Origin: an uncultured Bacteroidia bacterium | Lineage (GTDB): Bacteria > Bacteroidota > Bacteroidia > Bacteroidales > UBA932 | Reading direction: 5' to 3' | DNA: 10,970 nucleotides | Assembly: GCA_902797895.1 (NCBI GenBank) | Contig: CADBUS010000045.1 | Span: 1 to 10,970, forward strand | Part shown: one piece after another, positions 1 to 8,706 of the stretch | How the letters are laid out: every line of letters begins with the position of its first letter | How positions within the stretch are numbered: position 1 is the stretch's first letter | Translations under genes and position numbers: made by a program | Notes under the pieces: model-generated | What the model was told of the DNA's origin: nothing | Seen by the model: only the letters and a program-made list of their open reading frames with translations | Databases searched by the model: none

Positions 1-2286
1 ATAATAGTTGCCTATAGCGCAAAGGCTCAAACATTTACAGGAAAGGTTATTGGGGAAGATGATGCTCCGATAGAGTTTGCCAATGTTTTGATTTTAGCAA
101 AAGATTCTACTTTTATAGCCGGCGGTGTAACTAACATAAATGGTTTATACGAGATTTATATTCAAGAAATTAATGCAACAACACAAATACCCTACCTGCT
201 GAAAATAAATGCAATCGGGTATGATGATAAAATATTACAATTAGCCTCTCTTCCTCAAAAAGAAGCAGTAATAGTATTAAACCCTAAAGGTGAGGAGCTG
301 AACAAAATTGTTGTTACGGGCAAGCGCAAATCTTTTACTTTGAACGATAGAGGAGTTTTTGTAGCCAAAGTTGCTGAGGTAGAAGCGCTAAAAAACAGCG
401 GCTCTATGGAAGATTTGTTAAATCAAATTCCGTTTGTGCAGGGCAAGAATGGTACTTTTTATGTACTTGGAACAGAGGGAGCCGCTACACTCTACTTAGA
501 TGGTCATAGGGTGCAGGATGCCTCTATTTTGCAAAGGCTTCGCTCACAAGATATTGTAACAGTAGAGGTTAATAATACACCGGGGGCAAGATATAATTCA
601 AAAGTTAAGTCAATAATTGAGATAAGAACTAAAAAAAGAGAAAACAATACAAGTGTGGCAGCCACTCAAATGTTTCAACTCCAGAGAAAATTAAGCTCCT
701 ATTCCGGAGTAAATTTAGCCCATAGCACCGATAAACTCTATTTTGATTTTAATGTGGCCTATAGTTATACTGCTATAGAAAATAAAAACAGAGATTATTA
801 CAGCCTAAACAGTGGCGGCAATCTCTATGAAACAATAAAAGAGGCAACAGTAGGCCAAAATAATGATTTATTGATGGGTGGAGCAAATTTGAACTACTCA
901 AAATCTGATAAAACCAATCTGGGGGCTACACTCAATTTTAATTTTGGAGTTCCTAAATTTAATACCGATTCTCCAGGGCTGAGACACTATGAAAATGGTG
1001 CAGAAACCAAAAATACAGCGGTAACCTCTCGCTCTAAAGCCAAGCCGGTTAGATCTATGAATAGTTTCTATTACAATAGCAAAATTGGCTCAACCAAAAT
1101 AAATATAACAGATGAGTTTCTTATTGGCGGCCTTCATAGTTCTAATATTTATCGCGAGGTTGAGAGCGGCTCTTTTATGGATACTAAGGGAGAGAGGGAT
1201 TACCTTATGAACTCTCTGATACTCAGCCTAAATTCACCTATAGGAAAGGTAGAGATCGGATATGGCGGTGAATTTTCTTTAAGTTATAATAGCAGCGATT
1301 TTCGCAATAAGGAAAGCGGTATTGATAGTGAGGTTGCAGATTCTAAAGTCAAAAATACCCAATCTCTTTTGGCTGCATTTTCAGATGTGAGATATAAAGT
1401 GCAAAACTTTGTCTTTTATGGCGGGCTGAGATATGAATATGCCTACACATCATATAAGGAAAACGATAAACCGGTAACTCACAGCAAGATAGAGCCTCAT
1501 TTTCTCTCTCCTACACTATCGATAAGTTATGCCGGCAAAAAAGTGCGAGCCACTCTTTCATTCAAGAGAACGCTTGACAGACCTTCCTACACTGCCCTTG
1601 GCAATGGCGTCTCTTTTGAAAATCCGTATGTTTACCAGCAAGGTAATCCGTTCCAGCTCAATCAAATATCCAATATAACACAGCTTGCGCTAAACTATAA
1701 AAACCTCTCATTCAACACGAGTTATAATATCATCCAAGATGCTCCGTTAAGAATACTGACAAAGTATCCGCTAAAAGAGGGTGTTATCCTAAAGCGAACC
1801 GAGAATCTACCAAACTACTCAAAGTTTACCTTTGGTGCTAATTGGAGAGGGAGTTATGGTTTCTACTCCCCATCGGTTTCATTCAGCTACCAACAGCAGT
1901 TCCTAAAATATGATGGCCGCTCATTTAATACCCCTATGGTTTCTATTATGAGCAATAACTACTTTAACTGCGGTAAGGGCTGGAGAACAGGATTTTATGC
2001 CGGATATACCAGCAGGAGAAACAATATGCTCTCTGTCCACTCAGACCGTTGGAATTACAGAGTTATGGCCTCTAAGCAACTAAAAAACTTTACAATAGAT
2101 TTCAATATGAATAATCTATTTCTCAACAATAAGTTGAGTAGCTCAAGAGAGATGAACGGAATAATTGACCGCACTATAGAGGACTACGATTCAACCGGTG
2201 TAAGTTTGACAATCTCTTACCGCTTTAATTCTGTTAGAGCTAAATATAGAAACAGAGTAAACAGTAATGAGAGCAAGCGTTTTTAA
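1..2286 (+). CDS. TonB-receptor-like outer-membrane beta-barrel protein, 5' partial
   Basis: The frame is open from the first base, so the true start lies upstream; 761 residues are visible. The first visible residues end in A-K-A|Q (residues 7-10), which looks like the tail of a signal peptide with a signal peptidase I site. A carboxypeptidase-regulatory-like domain follows (about residues 12-95, with PIEFANV and GLYEI), then a KIVVTGK linker (about 102-108) and a plug-like domain (about 115-205, with LLNQIPF, TLYLDGHRV and GARYN). The rest alternates aromatic-rich strands and polar turns as in the OMP_b-brl_3 barrel family, ending with a SLTISYRF strand and a short charged tail. It is probably an outer-membrane protein; the substrate cannot be told. 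No SusD partner is downstream, so a SusCD glycan system is not supported. Arginine is mostly AGA, unlike the CGT/CGC-rich hsd genes to the right. Confidence 0.85.
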   Translation: MIVAYSAKAQTFTGKVIGEDDAPIEFANVLILAKDSTFIAGGVTNINGLYEIYIQEINATTQIPYLLKINAIGYDDKILQLASLPQKEAVIVLNPKGEELNKIVVTGKRKSFTLNDRGVFVAKVAEVEALKNSGSMEDLLNQIPFVQGKNGTFYVLGTEGAATLYLDGHRVQDASILQRLRSQDIVTVEVNNTPGARYNSKVKSIIEIRTKKRENNTSVAATQMFQLQRKLSSYSGVNLAHSTDKLYFDFNVAYSYTAIENKNRDYYSLNSGGNLYETIKEATVGQNNDLLMGGANLNYSKSDKTNLGATLNFNFGVPKFNTDSPGLRHYENGAETKNTAVTSRSKAKPVRSMNSFYYNSKIGSTKINITDEFLIGGLHSSNIYREVESGSFMDTKGERDYLMNSLILSLNSPIGKVEIGYGGEFSLSYNSSDFRNKESGIDSEVADSKVKNTQSLLAAFSDVRYKVQNFVFYGGLRYEYAYTSYKENDKPVTHSKIEPHFLSPTLSISYAGKKVRATLSFKRTLDRPSYTALGNGVSFENPYVYQQGNPFQLNQISNITQLALNYKNLSFNTSYNIIQDAPLRILTKYPLKEGVILKRTENLPNYSKFTFGANWRGSYGFYSPSVSFSYQQQFLKYDGRSFNTPMVSIMSNNYFNCGKGWRTGFYAGYTSRRNNMLSVHSDRWNYRVMASKQLKNFTIDFNMNNLFLNNKLSSSREMNGIIDRTIEDYDSTGVSLTISYRFNSVRAKYRNRVNSNESKRF

Positions 2287-2312
2287 TCATCTTTTTACAG
2301 ATAAGTGGTTGG

Positions 2313-2359
2313 AATATTACGATAGAAAAGGTTCGTAGCTTAGCCGGTATCATAATATT
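2313..2359. terminator. Imperfect inverted repeat between convergent genes, possible bidirectional terminator
   Basis: AATATTACGATA at 2313-2324 and TATCATAATATT at 2348-2359 are inverted copies with 11 of 12 positions matching. The loop is 23 nt and contains a possible inner stem, GGTT (2330-2333) with AGCC (2342-2345). The right arm covers the stop codon of the leftward GSCFA gene, and the left arm lies 27 bp after the stop of the rightward outer-membrane gene. Position argues for a shared terminator. The stem is AT-rich and the T-run after it on the + strand is only four bases, so strength is doubtful. Confidence 0.35.
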
Positions 2360-3327
2360 TTGTGGGCGGAGCGTTTGTAGCGCTTTAGGCTCTCATCCAT
2401 AGCTGGATAGCTGGTTGGGGCTATGCAACTGTTTTTGAAGCGCTCAAAGATATATTTTACAGCCGTTGGGGTAGGGTGAGCCATATCCTCTCCATACCAG
2501 CGGTAATCTCTAAGTTCATCCATCATTATTTCGTAAGATGGAAAGTAATATAATGAGTTTGCGGTGTTTTCTGCTCTTTGCTGCTGCTCTTTTATAGTTT
2601 CCTCTACTGCAAGCAGCAGCGATGCCTTGCTTATTTGGTTAGCGTGCGCTCCATCTGCAAGGTGGCGTATCGGGCTTACTGTGAGTATAATATGCTTGCC
2701 TTTGAGCAGTCCAAAAATCTCTTTGAGCAATTCTGCGCATTGTGAGGCAGTTATAAACTCTCTGCTGAATTTTTCTGCCGGCAACTTGTGGCAGTTGGAT
2801 ACTACGCTATTTGTAATTTGCTCTATATCGCGAGTAGTGTTGGAGGAGCGTAATCCTTTGGGTGTATGCTCTTTTACTCTATAAACAAACGATGTACCAA
2901 GTGTAATTATCACAACATCTGCTTGGTGCAAAAACTCTGCTGCCTGCCTTAACTCGCTGTTTATCTGCTGTAGATATTTCTCTTTAAGAGGCTCTATGTT
3001 TTTCAAATCTCCCTCTTCTATACGTATTCCGTAACGAGAGTGGTGGCTAAATGTAATTAGCTTATTATCAGGTCTCAAAAAAATATCTTCTTTGGTAAAG
3101 AGGCTGCTCTGCTCTCCTTTTTGCACAAGTGCGAGCCTTGTGATGGAGTTATAAATTGAGCATACATTGTAGAGTGTGCCAAATGGATTCACCAATGTGT
3201 TGAATCCGTAATTTGTGAGCATTTGCCCTATCTCATCTGCAAAGCAGGAACCAAATAGTGCAATGGTATCGGTATGGTTTATAAGCCTTTGGGGCTGGTT
3301 AATCTCTACAGGTGTTGTTATCTTCAT
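2350..3327 (-). CDS. GSCFA domain-containing protein (SGNH-like hydrolase/acyltransferase family)
   Basis: This is a 325-residue protein with the family signature FGSCFADE at about residues 25-32; this serine-containing motif corresponds to block I of the SGNH/GDSL esterase fold. A LGTSFVYR segment follows at 143-150, LTVSPIRH at 215-222, and an EDMAHPTP motif near the C-terminus (280-287) that could provide the Asp-His of a catalytic triad. No signal peptide or membrane segment is seen, so it is probably cytoplasmic. Members are common in Bacteroidota, but the substrate is unknown. I chose the ATG at 3327 over an in-frame TTG at 3336, because the family usually begins with a lysine/threonine-rich strand leading to the GSCFA loop. 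The start overlaps the end of queG by 29 bp in a different frame, so the two are probably co-transcribed and translationally coupled. Confidence 0.87.
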   Translation of the reverse strand: MKITTPVEINQPQRLINHTDTIALFGSCFADEIGQMLTNYGFNTLVNPFGTLYNVCSIYNSITRLALVQKGEQSSLFTKEDIFLRPDNKLITFSHHSRYGIRIEEGDLKNIEPLKEKYLQQINSELRQAAEFLHQADVVIITLGTSFVYRVKEHTPKGLRSSNTTRDIEQITNSVVSNCHKLPAEKFSREFITASQCAELLKEIFGLLKGKHIILTVSPIRHLADGAHANQISKASLLLAVEETIKEQQQRAENTANSLYYFPSYEIMMDELRDYRWYGEDMAHPTPTAVKYIFERFKNSCIAPTSYPAMDESLKRYKRSAHKIL

Positions 3328-4453
3328 AACGCTCAATATTTTTTATAATCTTCTTTATTCCGGCTCTCATCAGTGGAGTGGTGCCAAATAGTGTTTTGAA
3401 TTGCTCCTCTGTAAGAGTTTTCCAAAAGCCGGCTGTAGCTCCCTTTGTGGAGAGCAACTGATAGTTGCTTCTGAACTCGCTCCATCCCTCTTTGTTAAAG
3501 CGATTCCAAGGGCAGATATTCATACAACAGTCGCAGCCGAATATCCACTTTTCGGTGGCGGCAACAGGCTGCTGGCTTTTATCGTCAGAATCTCCCAAAG
3601 GCTCCTCTATAGTCTTATAAGATAGGCATTTGCGAGCATCTATGCTACGTGGAGCAAATAGCGCCTTTTGGCTACAGGCCTCTATGCAGAGAGTGCAGTT
3701 GCCGCAGCTTGGCACAGTCAAATTCCTCTCATTCTTTGCAGCAAGCGGTTTATTCTTTGCTACCGTTGCAGTCGTAGTTGCAATTGCTTCACTCTCTGTT
3801 GCAGTTGGCTCAATCTCCACTGTAGTGATAATCACTCCTATAAAGTTTTTTACTCCGCAGGTTGGGCTTATAAGAAAGTTGTTCTTTCCTATAAAGCCGA
3901 GCCCGGCCTTTACCGCCCAGGCCCTCTCCATAATTGGGGCGGAATCTGTAAAAACCCTGCAAGTTAGAGATTTATACTTTTTGAAATTGGGAGTGGTGTT
4001 TAATGTGGCCGCTACTGTTTCTGCTGCGGTATTATGTTCAGAATTTACGGTACTATCTATAAAATAGGCAACCCTATTCAGCCGCTCTTTTATAACGGTA
4101 TGATAATCTGCTCCGTATGCAAATTCGGAGATTTTAAGGGTGGAGCTGCCGGCTATATTGCCGGTAGGTTTGCTCTCAATTTTTCCACTCCCGAATGGAG
4201 CCAGAAAAACCAAAACGCTCTTTGCCCCCTCCACCAGCAGGGTAGGATCTGTACGCTTTTCAAAATTGCGCTTAAGATACTCCATCTGCCCAAAGAAGCC
4301 CTGTTGCTGAGCCTGCATAAACCTCTCTGCCTCAAAGCTCAACCTCTGAGCTTTGGCGCATCCCATATCTGCAAAACCAATCTGCAGCGCCAGTTTCCGA
4401 ATCTTGCCAACAAGGCCCTCTTGTTCCATCAGAGCAAATGTAATAAGATTCAT
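3299..4453 (-). CDS. queG: Epoxyqueuosine reductase QueG
   Basis: This 384-residue cytoplasmic enzyme would reduce epoxyqueuosine to queuosine at the tRNA wobble position, using cobalamin and two [4Fe-4S] clusters. The sequence shows YGADYH (113-118), the FTDSAPIMERAWA block (168-180) with the probable catalytic Asp170, and KAGLGFIGKNN (182-192). The ferredoxin-type motif has Cys250, 253, 256 and 260; the second set is Cys276, 307, 310 and 314 in GCDCCMNICPWN. The reading frame continues upstream to 4594, but conservation begins only near EGLVGKIRKLA, so I chose the ATG at 4453; an ATG at 4429 is the alternative. The protein is longer than usual for short-form QueG without HEAT repeats. A Thr/Ala-rich stretch at about 214-246, with smaller Ser/Thr/Ala-rich loops at about 137-155 and 287-300, accounts for this. 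The final Pro normally following the first cluster motif is Ser261. Confidence 0.93.
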   Translation of the reverse strand: MNLITFALMEQEGLVGKIRKLALQIGFADMGCAKAQRLSFEAERFMQAQQQGFFGQMEYLKRNFEKRTDPTLLVEGAKSVLVFLAPFGSGKIESKPTGNIAGSSTLKISEFAYGADYHTVIKERLNRVAYFIDSTVNSEHNTAAETVAATLNTTPNFKKYKSLTCRVFTDSAPIMERAWAVKAGLGFIGKNNFLISPTCGVKNFIGVIITTVEIEPTATESEAIATTTATVAKNKPLAAKNERNLTVPSCGNCTLCIEACSQKALFAPRSIDARKCLSYKTIEEPLGDSDDKSQQPVAATEKWIFGCDCCMNICPWNRFNKEGWSEFRSNYQLLSTKGATAGFWKTLTEEQFKTLFGTTPLMRAGIKKIIKNIERYEDNNTCRD

Positions 4454-4572
4454 TAAATCATTTGTAAAAACAGCATAAAAATTATTAGTCAGCAAAAGGG
4501 TATCCCTGAAAGGATAAAGTAGGTATATTTGTACCAAATTCCCATAATATACACTTATCGGAAGTTGCATAT
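4454..4572. other. Divergent intergenic region between queG and hsdR
   Basis: This 119-bp spacer separates leftward queG from the rightward restriction operon and should hold both promoters. On the + strand there is one clear Bacteroidota-type -7 element (annotated separately). On the - strand only a weak match is seen: TAATTTTT, one informative base away from TAnnTTTG, shortly before the queG start. A small inverted repeat, TATCC/GGATA with a 6-nt loop, lies around 4501-4516. It also marks a change in Arg codon preference between the left genes and the hsd genes, so it is the probable edge of the restriction island. Confidence 0.5.
4524..4531 (+). promoter_or_regulatory. Putative -7 promoter element (TAnnTTTG) for hsdR
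   Basis: TATATTTG matches the Bacteroidota primary sigma factor -7 consensus TAnnTTTG exactly and lies 41 bp before the hsdR ATG. This would give a leader of about 30-35 nt. No TTTG-like -33 element is visible at the expected 19-21 bp upstream, so the promoter may be weak or use another contact. The match is short and could be chance, but its place fits. Confidence 0.5.
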
Positions 4573-7275
4573 ATGAAACCTGAAGAAAAGGCAAGAATCA
4601 AAATAGACCAGATGTTTGAAGATGCCGGTTGGAAAGTGGTTGATAGAGATTTCTATTCACCTACGATAACGGCCGCTGCCATTCGTGAAGGTCTTTTGGA
4701 AGGTAAACGCGAAGCGGATTATTTCCTATTCATCAACGGAGAAGCTGTCGGTTTACTTGAAGCAAAACGAAAAGAAGTTGATGTCGCTTCTGATATGGTT
4801 TGTGAACAAGCTATTGTCTATGCCCGTAGTGTTCCTAAATGCTACAAAGCTTACTCACGCCCTCTCCCTATCATCTATCAATCAAATGGAGAAGAGACTT
4901 ACTACCGCGACTTCCGTGACAAGGATGGTGAGTTAATCTTATTGAATCGTATTCATACACCAAAGGAGATTGTGAAGATGCTTGGGATAGTAGATCTATA
5001 CGCAGGTTTGCCAACTCTTAAAAAGAAAGGTTTGCGCGATTGTCAGTATGAAGCCATTACAAAATTGGAGAATAGTTTCCGTACTGGACAGAAAAAAGCA
5101 TTGATAATATTGGCGACAGGAGCTGGAAAAACCTACACTGCTTGTATGGCAGCCTATCGCTTATTGGCTTTCACGTCTATAAAACGCATTCTCTTTTTAG
5201 TTGACCGCAACAACCTTGGAAAACAGGCAGAAGGTGAGTTTGCTATGTTCCGTCTAACGGAGAATGGCGATCCATTCAACACCATTTATACGGTTAATCG
5301 TTTGAAATCTTCTAAGGTGCCATCGGATAGCAATGTGGTTATCTCTACTATCCAACGTCTATTTTCTCTTTTGACGGGACAAGAAATCGTTGACAACGAT
5401 GATGACGATGATACCATAACGAGCGAAGTGCAGCTCACGGGGACTATGAAACTGCCACCAGATTTCTTTGATCTGATTATCATTGACGAATGCCATCGTT
5501 CCATATATGGTAACTGGAAAAAGGTGCTAGAATACTTTCAAACAGCAAAGTTTATTGGCTTGACAGCAACACCAGTTCCCGAGACAAAGGCTTTTTTCAA
5601 TAAGAATATCGTGGTAAACTACACCTTAGAGCAATCCATCGTAGATGGTGTAAATGTCGATTATCGTGTGTATCGCATCAAGACGGAAGCTACAGAGAAT
5701 GGAGGAGCAATACTAAAAGGTGATAAGCTACGGAGAGAAACGCGCTATACAGGTAAGGTGGAAACAATTCGTAACGAGGAAACCAAAAACTACACCAAAG
5801 AGGAATTGAACCGCAGTATCATTAATCCGGCTCAAATCAAATTAGTGCTTGAGACTTATCGCGATGCTGTCTATACGGAGATGTTTATAGATCCGCAACG
5901 TGAACCCAATATGGACTATCTGCCTAAGACACTCATCTTTGCCTTGAATGAGATTCACGCAAATAATATCGTGCGTATAGCAAAAGGGGTATTTGGTAGA
6001 ACAGATGACAAGTTTGTACAGAAGATAACTTACTCCTCAGGTGATAGCAATGAGTTGATACGGCAGTTCCGTAATGATAAAGAGTTTCGTATTGCAGTTA
6101 CTTGTACATTAGTAGCAACGGGTACAGACATTAAGCCACTTGAAGTTCTGATGTTTATGCGCGATGTGACATCTGAACCACTGTATATCCAGATGAAAGG
6201 TCGTGGTGTTCGTACTATTGGCGATGATCAATTGCGTAACGTTACACCGAATGCATTCAGCAAGGATTGTTTCTTCCTCGTGGATGCGGTAGGTGTAACC
6301 GAGAGTCCTAAAACTACGACAAGTCCAGGTGACGGTGAACCTATACAGACAATCACATTAAAACGTCTATTGGAATTGCTGACACATGGAAATGTGAACG
6401 ATGACTATTTACGCCTTATTGCAGGTAAACTCGCACGTATCTACAATAAATGTACGGAAAAACAGCGTGAAGAGTTTCAGAAGTTGGCATATTGCGGAAT
6501 GCGGGAACTCTCTTCAGCAATCTTTGAAGCTTTTGAGAAAGATATACTACCACCATACGAGAACATCAACAAGCCCAATCTTGAACGTAAAAGTTTGGTA
6601 GCTCCATTGACACATCACCCAGAAGCACGAAAGTACTTGCTCATTCTTGCAGCAGGCTTCATTGAGACTTTGATGCCAGGAGAAGATCAACTTATCTCCA
6701 AAGGTTTCTCTGAGGAGGAAGCAAAGGATGTTATATCGGCTTTTGAGAAGTATTGCGACGAGCATCAAGACGAGATAGAAGCTCTTCGTATTATATACAA
6801 CAATAATGGTGAGCCGCTAACATACGCAACTCTGAAGGATTTGGAAAACAAACTGAAACTGGCGAACAACAAGTTCCAGACTTCGCGCCTATGGAACTGC
6901 TATACGATAGTCAGTCCACAGTCGGTGAAGAGGTATAGCACCAAGGAAGAAAAGGAAGCACTTACCAATATAATTCAGTTAGTTCGCTTTGCCAACCATC
7001 AGATTGAGACACTAGAAAGTCTGTACCCATCGGCACAGCAACGTTTTAACTTGTGGTATGGACAAGTGCAACGCACAGTGACGGAATCACAGATTTCTAT
7101 CATCCGGCAGATTGTAGATTATATCGCTTCCAATGGTGCTTGTACTATCAAGGATATTATTGACGATGATAAGACACGAGCAGCACAACTCATCAACGTC
7201 TTTGGTGGAAAATCACAGGCAGATGAAGCTCTTGCTTCCTTGTCTAAATTCTTACTATACAGAAAAACAGCATAA
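4573..7275 (+). CDS. hsdR: Type I restriction enzyme, R (endonuclease/translocase) subunit, EcoEI-like
   Basis: HsdR is the motor and nuclease of the HsdR2M2S1 complex: it translocates DNA using ATP and cuts unmodified DNA away from the target site. The 900-residue protein begins with a PD-(D/E)xK nuclease domain: Asp49, then Glu63-Ala-Lys65, with a following QxxxY (Gln79, Tyr83). The superfamily 2 helicase core shows Walker A TGAGKT (182-187), DECH (305-308), TAT (331-333), GTDIKPLEVLMF (about 517-528) and the motif VI-like QMKGRGVR (540-547). The C-terminal 250 residues resemble the EcoEI_R_C domain that docks the methylase core. All key residues appear intact. The ATG at 4573 is the start because MKPEEKARIKIDQMFEDAGW is the usual family N-terminus. 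A run of five Asp (276-280) sits in a helicase loop. hsdM follows after 6 bp. Confidence 0.96.
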   Translation: MKPEEKARIKIDQMFEDAGWKVVDRDFYSPTITAAAIREGLLEGKREADYFLFINGEAVGLLEAKRKEVDVASDMVCEQAIVYARSVPKCYKAYSRPLPIIYQSNGEETYYRDFRDKDGELILLNRIHTPKEIVKMLGIVDLYAGLPTLKKKGLRDCQYEAITKLENSFRTGQKKALIILATGAGKTYTACMAAYRLLAFTSIKRILFLVDRNNLGKQAEGEFAMFRLTENGDPFNTIYTVNRLKSSKVPSDSNVVISTIQRLFSLLTGQEIVDNDDDDDTITSEVQLTGTMKLPPDFFDLIIIDECHRSIYGNWKKVLEYFQTAKFIGLTATPVPETKAFFNKNIVVNYTLEQSIVDGVNVDYRVYRIKTEATENGGAILKGDKLRRETRYTGKVETIRNEETKNYTKEELNRSIINPAQIKLVLETYRDAVYTEMFIDPQREPNMDYLPKTLIFALNEIHANNIVRIAKGVFGRTDDKFVQKITYSSGDSNELIRQFRNDKEFRIAVTCTLVATGTDIKPLEVLMFMRDVTSEPLYIQMKGRGVRTIGDDQLRNVTPNAFSKDCFFLVDAVGVTESPKTTTSPGDGEPIQTITLKRLLELLTHGNVNDDYLRLIAGKLARIYNKCTEKQREEFQKLAYCGMRELSSAIFEAFEKDILPPYENINKPNLERKSLVAPLTHHPEARKYLLILAAGFIETLMPGEDQLISKGFSEEEAKDVISAFEKYCDEHQDEIEALRIIYNNNGEPLTYATLKDLENKLKLANNKFQTSRLWNCYTIVSPQSVKRYSTKEEKEALTNIIQLVRFANHQIETLESLYPSAQQRFNLWYGQVQRTVTESQISIIRQIVDYIASNGACTIKDIIDDDKTRAAQLINVFGGKSQADEALASLSKFLLYRKTA

Positions 7276-7281
7276 TATAAT

Positions 7282-8703
7282 ATGGCTACAAATAAAGAGA
7301 CATCACTCACAAAGAAAGTCTGGACACTGGCAACGACTCTATCTGGGCAGGGTATCGGTTTCACAGATTATATCACGCAACTAACTTATCTCCTCTTCTT
7401 GAAAATGGACGATGAGAATGTTGAAACTTTCGGTGAAAAATCAGCCATTCCTGAGGGCTATCGATGGAAGGACCTCATAGAACTGGATGGTCTTGACTTA
7501 ATTAATCAATACGAAGAGACACTAAAGAAACTTACCGAAGAAGAGAATCTTATTGGTACTATCTTCGTAAAAGCCCAGAACAAAATAGACAAACCTGTAT
7601 ATCTTCGCAAGGTTATCACGCTGATAGATGAAGAACAATGGCTAGTAATGGATGGTGATGTAAAGGGCGCTATCTATGAAAGCATCCTAGAAAAGAACGG
7701 ACAGGACAAGAAGAGTGGCGCAGGTCAGTACTTCACGCCACGTTCTTTAATTTCGGCAATGGTAGATGTTACTCGCCCACAAATTGGCGAGGTAGTATGT
7801 GATCCTGCTTGTGGCACAGGTGGATTCTTACTTGCAGCCTACGACTATATGAAGAACCAATCACAAGATAAAGCAAAGCGTGATTTCCTTCGAGAAAAAG
7901 CACTTATAGGTTATGACAATACCGCCCTCGTGGTAACGCTGGCTTCTATGAATCTATATCTGCATGGTATCGGAACAGACCGCAGCCCTATACTCTGTGA
8001 GGACTCTTTGGAAAAGCAACCGCAGAAGTTGGTGGATGTCATACTGGCCAATCCTCCTTTTGGCACTCGTCCGGCCGGAAGTGTGGACATAGATCGCCCT
8101 GATTTCTATGTTGAGACAAAGAACAACCAGCTCAACTTCCTCCAGCACATTATGGTCATGCTGAAGAACACAGGCCGTGCAGCCGTTGTACTTCCCGACA
8201 ACGTACTGTTTGAAGGCGGTGCCGGTGAGACCATCCGCAAGGAACTCCTGAAGAACTTCAACTTGCATACCATCCTTCGCTTGCCCACAGGCATATTCTA
8301 TGCGCAAGGCGTGAAGGCCAATGTCTTGTTCTTTAAGAAAGGCGAACAGACAAAGAATGTATGGTTCTACGATTACCGTACAGGTATCAAGCACACTTTG
8401 GCAACCAAGCCGATGATGCGCCACCATCTTGACGACTTTGTAACTTGCTATCATGCTGAGGACTTTAGCCAGCGTAAAGAAACCTACAGCGAAGAGAATC
8501 CCAATGGCCGTTGGCGCAAATACCCCGTTTCCGAATTGCTGAAGCGCGACAAGACCAGCCTTGATATTTCCTGGATTAAACAGACCAATGACGATGATGA
8601 TATGACATTGGCTGAACTGATGAGAACTATTCAGCAGAAAAGCGATAATATCAGCAAGGCGGTGGCTGAATTGCAGAAACTTCTAAAAGATATAGATGGG
8701 TAA
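7282..8703 (+). CDS. hsdM: Type I restriction-modification system, M (N6-adenine methyltransferase) subunit
   Basis: HsdM transfers a methyl group from S-adenosylmethionine to the N6 of adenine in the site chosen by HsdS, and is also needed for cleavage. The 473-residue protein has the HsdM N-terminal helical domain (about 8-130, with LTYLLFLKMDDE), the GAGQYFTPR segment (147-154), motif I DPACGTGGF (174-182) for cofactor binding and the catalytic motif IV NPPF (257-260). A C-terminal helical tail (about 430-473) likely pairs with the conserved helices of HsdS. Its length is typical and the motifs are intact. It starts 6 bp after hsdR and ends 3 bp before the next gene, so the three are probably one transcript. 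The segment around 8160-8290 is visibly richer in G+C and in C-ending codons than the start of the gene, which may reflect recombination. Confidence 0.97.
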   Translation: MATNKETSLTKKVWTLATTLSGQGIGFTDYITQLTYLLFLKMDDENVETFGEKSAIPEGYRWKDLIELDGLDLINQYEETLKKLTEEENLIGTIFVKAQNKIDKPVYLRKVITLIDEEQWLVMDGDVKGAIYESILEKNGQDKKSGAGQYFTPRSLISAMVDVTRPQIGEVVCDPACGTGGFLLAAYDYMKNQSQDKAKRDFLREKALIGYDNTALVVTLASMNLYLHGIGTDRSPILCEDSLEKQPQKLVDVILANPPFGTRPAGSVDIDRPDFYVETKNNQLNFLQHIMVMLKNTGRAAVVLPDNVLFEGGAGETIRKELLKNFNLHTILRLPTGIFYAQGVKANVLFFKKGEQTKNVWFYDYRTGIKHTLATKPMMRHHLDDFVTCYHAEDFSQRKETYSEENPNGRWRKYPVSELLKRDKTSLDISWIKQTNDDDDMTLAELMRTIQQKSDNISKAVAELQKLLKDIDG

Positions 8704-8706
8704 AAT

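Noticed and set aside
2564..2884. A Cys/Ser-rich open frame on the + strand opposite the GSCFA gene
   Set aside because: Low-complexity translation, antisense to a conserved gene, no start context or family match.
3328..3336. TTG at 3336 as an upstream start for the GSCFA gene
   Set aside because: An ATG three codons downstream is in frame and fits the usual family start better; the extra residues add nothing conserved.
3630..4067. A 145-codon open frame on the + strand opposite queG
   Set aside because: It is antisense to a well-conserved enzyme and its Ala/Val-rich translation is the complement of the Thr/Ala-rich queG stretch; no family resemblance is seen.
4435..4442. TACATTTG on the - strand, matching TAnnTTTG
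   Set aside because: It lies inside queG if the ATG at 4453 is right, and only 6 nt upstream of the alternative ATG at 4429, too close to serve as a -7 element.
4454..4594. Upstream extension of the queG frame to 4594
   Set aside because: The extra residues would cover the hsdR promoter and start codon and show no conserved QueG sequence.
5388..5414. GAT/GAC codon run in hsdR as a phase-variation tract
   Set aside because: The repeat is short and interrupted (mixed GAT, GAC and AAC), and its 3-bp unit would change length without shifting the frame.
7954..8454. A 166-codon open frame on the - strand within hsdM
   Set aside because: It lies opposite conserved methyltransferase motifs and has no recognisable domain; it is a shadow of hsdM.
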